Below, piece after piece: positions 1 to 4,939 of a stretch of 6,429 nt of DNA. The notes below the pieces were generated by a model, which saw only the letters and a list, made by a program, of their open reading frames with translations, was not told where the DNA came from and made no database searches. Each line of letters begins with the position of its first letter. The first letter of the stretch is position 1. This DNA comes from CAKVOD01 sp050872805 (lineage in GTDB: Bacteria; Bacillota; Clostridia; Christensenellales; UBA1242). The stretch is taken from the NCBI GenBank assembly GCA_050872805.1, contig JBNMHN010000072.1, forward strand, positions 1 through 6,429, given 5' to 3'. The position numbers and the translations under genes are program-made.

Positions 1-915
1 CCACTCGACCACGTTTTGTTGTTTGGACCACCGGGGCTAGGTAAAACCACGCTTTCACACATTACCGCAAGCGAACTCGGCACGCAACTCAAAATCACCA
101 GCGGACCCGCAATTGAGCACGCCGCCGACCTTGCCGCAATCTTGACAAATCTCGGTAAAAATGACGTACTTTTCATCGACGAAATTCATAGATTGAACCG
201 CGCCGTTGAAGAAATTTTGTATCCCGCTATGGAAGATTTTGCCCTCGACTTTGTCGTCGGCAAAGGACCCAGCGCGCGCAGTATGCGATTGAAAATTCAG
301 CCGTTCACGCTGATAGGCGCAACGACCCGCGCGGGTATGATAACAGGGCCGCTCCGCGATAGATTCGGTGTTTTGGCGCGTCTTGAAATGTACAATGAGC
401 GCGAACTTGCCGAAATTTTGCGCCGCAGCGCAAATATCTTGAACATCCATATCGATGAGGACGCCAGCATTGAAATTGCCAAGCGCTCCCGCGGAACGCC
501 GCGTCTAGCAAACCGCTTGCTAAAGCGCGTCCGCGACTTTGCCGAAGTTGTAGGGCAAGGCGTAATCGACCTACCAATGGCTCAAAAAGCGCTCAATATG
601 ATGGAAGTCGACGAACTTGGACTTGATTACACCGACCGCAAAATTTTGCGCACAATCATCGAGAAGTTTGACGGAGGACCCGTCGGACTTGACACGCTCT
701 CCGCCTCAACTGGGGAAGAAGCAACAACCCTCGAAGATGTCTTTGAGCCATACTTGCTGCAACTTGCGTTCATAGCGCGCACAAACCGCGGGCGCGTCGC
801 ACTTCCGCGTGCCTATGACCACCTCGGCATCAGTATCGACAAGGACAAAAAACAGGAACTTGAGGAACTAGAAAAATTAGTCCAAGCAGTCGACGATACA
901 TCGAATAACAATTAA
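1..915 (+). CDS. ruvB: Holliday junction branch-migration helicase RuvB (5'-truncated by window edge)
   Basis: RuvB is the hexameric AAA+ ATPase that, with RuvA, drives branch migration of Holliday junctions in recombinational repair. The reading frame is open from the first base, so the gene starts before the window; 304 residues are visible and roughly 53 N-terminal residues are missing compared with E. coli RuvB. Visible motifs, numbered from the first visible codon: Walker A GPPGLGKTT at 9-17, Walker B VLFIDE at 56-61, the sensor 1 motif GATTR at about 106-110, the arginine-finger segment PLRDRFG at 117-123, and the sensor 2 motif GTPR at about 165-168, followed by ANRLLKRVRDFAEV. The C-terminal winged-helix domain contains GGPVGLDTLS and ARTNRGRVALPRAYDHLGI, followed by a charged tail of about 28 residues. 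All catalytic motifs are intact. The TAA stop at 913-915 lies 24 bases before tgt, which suggests co-transcription. Identification is very secure. Confidence 0.97.
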   Translation, partial: PLDHVLLFGPPGLGKTTLSHITASELGTQLKITSGPAIEHAADLAAILTNLGKNDVLFIDEIHRLNRAVEEILYPAMEDFALDFVVGKGPSARSMRLKIQPFTLIGATTRAGMITGPLRDRFGVLARLEMYNERELAEILRRSANILNIHIDEDASIEIAKRSRGTPRLANRLLKRVRDFAEVVGQGVIDLPMAQKALNMMEVDELGLDYTDRKILRTIIEKFDGGPVGLDTLSASTGEEATTLEDVFEPYLLQLAFIARTNRGRVALPRAYDHLGISIDKDKKQELEELEKLVQAVDDTSNNN

Positions 916-926
916 AATAACACTTC

Positions 927-933
927 AAAAGGA
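927..933 (+). promoter_or_regulatory. Ribosome binding site of tgt
   Basis: The A-rich stretch ending in AGGA lies six bases before the ATG at 940, in the 24-base gap after the ruvB stop. It supports the ATG at 940 as the tgt start and makes a separate promoter in this gap unlikely. Confidence 0.75.
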
Positions 934-939
934 AAACAT

Positions 940-2076
940 ATGAGAGAAAGAAACAAAAATTTTAGTTATGAAGTCGTCCACGAATGCGCACAAACAGGCG
1001 CGCGCATTGGGCGTCTCACAACGCCGCACGGCGTAATTGAAACGCCCGTATATATGCCTGTCGGTACACAAGCAACCGTCAAAACAATGACGCCCAAACA
1101 AGTCGAAGAATGTGGTGCGCAAATTATTCTCGCAAACACATACCACTTGTTTTTGCGCCCGGGTGAGGCAACCGTCAAAAAGGCAGGGGGCTTGCACGAC
1201 TTTATGAATTGGCACAAGCCGATTTTGACCGATAGTGGTGGTTATCAAGTTTTTGCGCTGACAACTATGAAAAAACGCAATGATGAATGTGTTGAATTTC
1301 GTTCGCACATCAGCGGCGAAAAGAAGTTCATAACTCCCGAAAAGGCTATCCAAATTCAAAACGACCTCGGCGCCGACATCATAATGGCGTTTGACTCAAG
1401 CACCGAATACGGCGAAAGTTATGAAAAAGCCAAAGAGTCTGACCGCATAACGCACCTATGGTTGAAACGCTGCTTTGATGCGCACAAAAACGACAAGCAA
1501 GTGCTTTTCCCAATTGTGCAAGGAAATTTGTTTGATGACTTGCGCTTGAAAAGTTTGGAGGAATGCCTACCATATGCCGCAGACGGAATTGCGCTTGGCG
1601 GGTACGGCGTCGGCGAAAGTAAGCAGCAAAAATGGCATAGCATAGAAGTTATGATGCCACATATACCAAAAGACATACCGCGCTACCTAATGGGGCACGG
1701 CAGTCCCGACTGTCTCATCGAAGGCGTTATCCGCGGCATAGATATGTTTGATTGCGTCCAGCCAACGAGAATTGCGCGCACAGGCAGCGCAATAACAAGC
1801 GAAGGTAGACTCGTCATTCGCAACGCAAAGTATAAAGAAGACTTCACGCCAATCGACTCAACTTGTGACTGCTACACGTGCAAAAACTTCACGCGCGCAT
1901 ACGTCCGCCACCTCATCAATGCGGATGAAGCGCTCGGCGGAACGCTGCTCTCAATCCACAACATACATTTCCTTTGCCACCTAATGGAGAAAATCAAAGA
2001 TGCAATCCGCAACGACCGTCTTATGGACTTCCGCAACGAATTTCTTGCCAAATACGACAAAAACCTATTGTTTTAA
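940..2076 (+). CDS. tgt: tRNA-guanine(34) transglycosylase Tgt with atypical base-recognition pocket
   Basis: Tgt exchanges guanine at the wobble position of GUN-anticodon tRNAs for a 7-deazaguanine base (preQ1 in most bacteria), a step in queuosine formation. The 378-residue length is normal. Seen in the sequence: N-terminal TGARIGRLTTPHG and ETPVYMPVGTQATVKTM; DSGGYQVF with the conserved D98; the nucleophile D271 in MFDCVQPTR; and zinc ligands C309, C311, C314 and H340 with family-typical spacing. The C-terminal half (SEGRLVIRNAKYKEDF, CDCYTCKNFTRAYVRHLI) closely resembles Bacillus-type Tgt. Oddities: the usual FDEC of the base pocket is FDSS (152-154 is DSS), the usual IVQGG is IVQGN (192-196), and the usual GGLxVGE is GGYGVGE (220-226). 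Catalytic and zinc residues are intact, so the enzyme is probably active, but base preference may differ from preQ1. It follows ruvB by 24 bases; queA, often located here in Firmicutes, is not between them. The start is supported by an AGGA site. Confidence 0.96.
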   Translation: MRERNKNFSYEVVHECAQTGARIGRLTTPHGVIETPVYMPVGTQATVKTMTPKQVEECGAQIILANTYHLFLRPGEATVKKAGGLHDFMNWHKPILTDSGGYQVFALTTMKKRNDECVEFRSHISGEKKFITPEKAIQIQNDLGADIIMAFDSSTEYGESYEKAKESDRITHLWLKRCFDAHKNDKQVLFPIVQGNLFDDLRLKSLEECLPYAADGIALGGYGVGESKQQKWHSIEVMMPHIPKDIPRYLMGHGSPDCLIEGVIRGIDMFDCVQPTRIARTGSAITSEGRLVIRNAKYKEDFTPIDSTCDCYTCKNFTRAYVRHLINADEALGGTLLSIHNIHFLCHLMEKIKDAIRNDRLMDFRNEFLAKYDKNLLF

Positions 2077-2128
2077 ACTCTTTACTTTATAAATTATTGT
2101 TCTAAAACTTATTGTTTAAAATTTATTA

Positions 2129-2159
2129 AAAAGGTTTGCACTAAAATTGCAAACCTTTT
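2129..2159. terminator. Bidirectional intrinsic terminator between convergent genes
   Basis: A perfect 12-bp inverted repeat (2129-2140 with 2148-2159) encloses a 7-base loop. It lies between the tgt stop (2076) and the stop of the oppositely directed phosphoesterase gene (2180). Read on the - strand, the stem is followed by a T-rich run (TTTTTAATAAATTTT), so it fits best as terminator of the phosphoesterase gene. On the + strand the stem itself ends in TTTT and is followed by AT-rich sequence, so it can also end tgt transcripts. The rest of the 103-base gap (2077-2179) shows nothing else. Confidence 0.85.
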
Positions 2160-2179
2160 AATAATGTGATAATTTATGT

Positions 2180-4720
2180 TTAATTTTTAATAAGTGGTGC
2201 GTTCGTTGGGTTAATAATATTGTTTATTAACGCGTGTCCATTTTCTTCAGAAACTTTATCTAGCAACATATCATTCCATATACGTACAATATTATATTTT
2301 GTTGTAAATTGTAATGCTTTTATAATTTTTGAGATTCTATAAATTTCAGTATTTTCGACAAAAATCACTTGAGATGAAATGGGGGTATCAATATTAGAAT
2401 TTATTAATGTATTACTATTCCCAGACTCAATAAATTTTACATAATTTTCGTACATTTGTGGACATTGATAAAATAAAAGTGATGGAATATTATTGTAAAC
2501 AAACTTTTCTTTCATAGATAAGGCAAAGTAAGGAGTTATCTGTCTATCTAGTGGATTTATATACAAGTGATTGGAAGTATCAATGTCAACAATACAACCG
2601 TGAATTGTTCCGAAGCCTCCGAGCTTTTTAATGTCCTCTGATATTGATTTTTGAAACTTATCATATTTAGACAAATATAACTTGATAGATTTGGAATAAT
2701 TGCCCAAATTGTTGTAGAAATATTCAAGTGAATGATTGCCAGCTTTTTTAATTAGACCACCACTTAATACCATAAGAGTTCCTTTTACTGTGGTTAATAA
2801 AAACATATACGTATTATTATTTTTTAGCATATGTATTTTTTTGAATTCTCTATTAAATGTAAGAGATTCACATATTCCTCTATAAAAGCATTCATAATCT
2901 TTTTTAGATATTTCATAAATTCCATCTTTGTAATCTGAAAACCAATCATAGTTACATTTTAAAGTAAAATGTTTCAATGAAGCGCCTTTGGGGTTGTAAC
3001 CTATTTGATTATCAGCATATATACGTCGAAGTCCATCATCAAAATAGTAGTTTCTATGATTATGTCCACTAACATACACAAAACCATTTACTGTATTTTG
3101 TGTGCTTGACCAGTCTTCTATAGGCATATGAGTTAGTATAATTACATTTTTATCAGATAGTGTATTGGCAATTTTTTGATATAATTTATCAAAATTATCC
3201 GATAGTTCAATTTCTTGTTGTCTGTTTAAGACTTTCTTATATATGCCGTTATTTGCATTAAATTCACTATTTTTTCCTGCAAATCCTATGCCGCCAAAAA
3301 TAATTAATGATGCATCTCTAGTTGCATCTCTTAAAGCATTTTGTGATATGTCAATTAACTGTTTTTCCGGAATTTCTTTAATCCCATTTGGAGTTTGAAG
3401 AAATAAGTTATTTTGAACTAAATACATATCATTTTGAGATAGTATTTTTTTATAGTAAGATACTATGTTCTCTAAAGCTTCTCCCTCAAATTTCCACAAT
3501 TCGTGATTGCCTAGAGTCACAAAAGTTTTTCCACAAACATTTTTTGAAAATAGTTTAATGTATTCTTCATAAATTGATTTATCACTTGTTATGTCCCCTC
3601 CAATAAGGTTTATTCTAGAACATTGGGCATAAAAACACTTTGTGCGGCTTTCTCCATATACACCCAATTCAATAGGGGCTATTCTAGAACATTGGGCACA
3701 AAAACCTTTTACTATATTTCTCATAATATATATGCAATCTTCTCTTGTTTTGCATTTTTTAGCCATAAATTTGTGATCAAGATGAATGTCAGTTATGTAA
3801 TAAACTTCCATATCATTGTTCTCAAAATTATAAGCATTAGGACGTTCTTCAAAATATGCGCAAATTGTTTGTTGTTCATGTCTTTTTGTAGAGAGAAAAG
3901 AACTTGTAGAATATTTTTTAGCTAAACTTATTTCGTTTGTTTTTAATCCCAATTTTTGAGCAACATCACTTCGCACTTTAATTCCGTTTATATTTGTGTT
4001 TGGTAAATTTTTTATATTCTCTATTCCATCACACATAATCATATCAGCGTTTGACAAATCTCCGTGTATGAAATAATAAAAATCACAGAAATAATTAAAA
4101 CAGTGTATTTTTTTTGCGATTTCAACTTCATTATTATCAAACCAGCATTGTTTAATATAAAATTTATTTTCTTCATACCACTTTAAGACTTTATATGAAG
4201 TGAATGAGTAGTTAGTTAGAAGTTTAGTTTTATCATTCATTTCAGTTAATATTTTTACTTTTTCAAAAGTATAATTTTCAATAACATCTTGCGAATATGA
4301 ATTCAAATTTAAAATTCGTTTTTTATCACCAATTTTCATTAACTCGTCATTAGAAAAATTATAACCCAAATAGCAGGCATCATCAAAAATGTCTCCATAT
4401 GCATATTCAAAATACTTGTCAAATGTGTCAAATTCTATCCGTTTAATACCTAGTATGTGGGTCGATTCATCTTTAACCCATTCATTTACAAAAAAACAAT
4501 TTTTTAATATATCAAATCCACGATATTGCAGGATTTTGAAACCTGTTGAATTGCACTCTATAAAAGAAAATACCTTATGTTTTTGATAAAAATCTAAATC
4601 GCCAAAGCTGCAACTCATTTTTGTGATATAGTAAATTATATCTGTAAGAGAATTAAAGATGGGAAACTGGCGTTTTTTATTGTGTTTTTTATTATGGCTT
4701 TTCTTTTGCTTTTTTTTCAT
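2180..4720 (-). CDS. Large calcineurin-like metallophosphoesterase with uncharacterised N- and C-terminal regions
   Basis: The gene encodes an 846-residue protein with a central metallophosphoesterase domain of the calcineurin-like type, which uses two metal ions to hydrolyse phosphoester bonds; the substrate is unknown. Motifs in order: DIHLDH (D311, H313), GGD (D376), GNHE (N405, H406), THMP (H531) and GHNH (H553, H555), so the full metal-ligand set is present. Residues 1-300 match nothing I can name and begin with a very basic tail (nine Lys and one Arg in the first 18). Residues 580-846 are also unknown and contain GGFGTIHG (701-708) leading into CIVDIDTSNHLYINPLD. An in-frame repeat segment lies between the first two motifs (about 341-371). 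No signal peptide or clear membrane segment is seen, suggesting a cytosolic protein. The ATG at 4720 is chosen because a GGAG site lies nine bases upstream; an in-frame ATG at 4765 would add 15 residues but has no such site and sits in an inverted repeat. Base composition is far more AT-rich than the flanking genes, suggesting acquisition. I recall similar long phosphoesterases in Firmicutes, but without a search this is weak. A defence role is possible but not shown. Confidence 0.9.
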   Translation of the reverse strand: MKKKQKKSHNKKHNKKRQFPIFNSLTDIIYYITKMSCSFGDLDFYQKHKVFSFIECNSTGFKILQYRGFDILKNCFFVNEWVKDESTHILGIKRIEFDTFDKYFEYAYGDIFDDACYLGYNFSNDELMKIGDKKRILNLNSYSQDVIENYTFEKVKILTEMNDKTKLLTNYSFTSYKVLKWYEENKFYIKQCWFDNNEVEIAKKIHCFNYFCDFYYFIHGDLSNADMIMCDGIENIKNLPNTNINGIKVRSDVAQKLGLKTNEISLAKKYSTSSFLSTKRHEQQTICAYFEERPNAYNFENNDMEVYYITDIHLDHKFMAKKCKTREDCIYIMRNIVKGFCAQCSRIAPIELGVYGESRTKCFYAQCSRINLIGGDITSDKSIYEEYIKLFSKNVCGKTFVTLGNHELWKFEGEALENIVSYYKKILSQNDMYLVQNNLFLQTPNGIKEIPEKQLIDISQNALRDATRDASLIIFGGIGFAGKNSEFNANNGIYKKVLNRQQEIELSDNFDKLYQKIANTLSDKNVIILTHMPIEDWSSTQNTVNGFVYVSGHNHRNYYFDDGLRRIYADNQIGYNPKGASLKHFTLKCNYDWFSDYKDGIYEISKKDYECFYRGICESLTFNREFKKIHMLKNNNTYMFLLTTVKGTLMVLSGGLIKKAGNHSLEYFYNNLGNYSKSIKLYLSKYDKFQKSISEDIKKLGGFGTIHGCIVDIDTSNHLYINPLDRQITPYFALSMKEKFVYNNIPSLLFYQCPQMYENYVKFIESGNSNTLINSNIDTPISSQVIFVENTEIYRISKIIKALQFTTKYNIVRIWNDMLLDKVSEENGHALINNIINPTNAPLIKN
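3611..3705. repeat. In-frame repeat element: two 26-base copies 69 bases apart inside the phosphoesterase gene
   Basis: Copies at 3611-3636 and 3680-3705 differ at one base (3630 T versus 3699 C). Their period of 69 bases is exactly 23 codons, and on the - strand both encode AQCSRI (residues 342-347 and 365-370), so the frame stays open. Each copy contains the palindrome TTCTAGAA (3613-3620, 3682-3689). The intervening 43 bases are about 47% GC, well above the surrounding gene. They contribute further short inverted repeats: GCATAAA with TTTGTGC (3627-3633/3639-3645, one wobble pair that the second copy's base would make perfect), AATAG with CTATT (3671-3675/3679-3683), and CCCAAT with ATTGGG (3663-3668/3691-3696). 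The segment lies between the first two catalytic motifs. It looks like about 1.4 copies of a 69-base repeat unit, or a small palindromic element inserted in frame; whether it recurs in the genome cannot be seen here. Confidence 0.85.
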
Positions 4721-4729
4721 TTCATTATT

Positions 4730-4733
4730 CTCC
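4730..4733 (-). promoter_or_regulatory. Ribosome binding site deciding the phosphoesterase start
   Basis: GGAG on the - strand lies nine bases before the ATG at 4720. The alternative in-frame ATG at 4765 has no comparable purine-rich site, so this site favours the shorter 846-residue product. An out-of-frame ATG at 4725 is too close to the site and is ignored. Confidence 0.7.
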
Positions 4734-4752
4734 AATAGTAAAATATAAATAT

Positions 4753-4787
4753 AGACTGTAAACATAATAAATACTTGTTTACAGTCT
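4753..4787. repeat. Perfect 12-bp inverted repeat in the leader of the phosphoesterase gene
   Basis: The arms AGACTGTAAACA (4753-4764) and TGTTTACAGTCT (4776-4787) flank an 11-base spacer. The repeat ends 32 bases before the ATG at 4720. It could be an operator for a dimeric repressor or an RNA hairpin in the 5' leader; it lacks the trailing T-run of a terminator in the - direction. A further GTAAAC occurs on the - strand near 4820-4825, and TCACA/TGTGA half-sites lie at 4796-4800 and 4814-4818, so the region is rich in related short motifs. Function is inferred only from position and symmetry. I found no convincing -35/-10 pair in the 219-base gap 4721-4939. Confidence 0.6.
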
Positions 4788-4836
4788 GAGAGGGTTCACA
4801 GTAAATTTTATATTGTGAGTTTACATACGAGCAGTT

Positions 4837-4861
4837 AATCAAGTTGATAAATAACTTGATT
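4837..4861. repeat. 9-bp hairpin downstream of groEL
   Basis: AATCAAGTT (4837-4845) pairs with AACTTGATT (4853-4861) around a 7-base loop, about 80 bases past the groEL stop. In the groEL direction no T-run follows, so it is at best a weak terminator or a 3'-end stabilising hairpin. In the + direction it is followed by TT, but no gene reads into it from that side. It is the only stem-loop of note between the groEL stop and the leader repeat of the phosphoesterase gene. Confidence 0.45.
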
Positions 4862-4939
4862 TTAGTATAATGTGATTTTTAATCTATTACACATTTTAAA
4901 TTGTTTAATCATTTTTTCAATGTTTGCATTTCTTATTGA

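Noticed and set aside
925..1359. 144-codon open frame on the - strand opposite tgt
   Set aside because: It mirrors the conserved tgt coding frame and shows no domain of its own.
3611..3705. Two repeats with a 43-base spacer suggesting a CRISPR-like array
   Set aside because: There are only two copies, they lie within an open reading frame in register with codons, and no cas genes are near.
3640..3770. Cys-rich stretch (residues 323, 329, 341, 344, 362, 367) as a zinc-binding insert
   Set aside because: Only one CxxC is present and the rest arise from the repeat duplication; spacing does not match a zinc site I know. Not excluded, but not supported.
3623..3925. 100-codon open frame on the + strand opposite the phosphoesterase, overlapping the repeat element
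   Set aside because: It begins inside one repeat copy, has no ribosome binding site I could see and lies antisense to the catalytic domain.
4720..4765. Start of the phosphoesterase at the upstream ATG (4765)
   Set aside because: No ribosome binding site precedes it and it overlaps the inverted repeat, while the ATG at 4720 has a well-spaced GGAG.
4861..4920. Possible promoter (TATACT on the - strand near 4865-4870) for the phosphoesterase gene
   Set aside because: No acceptable -35 box at the right distance, and AT-rich sequence makes chance -10 matches common.
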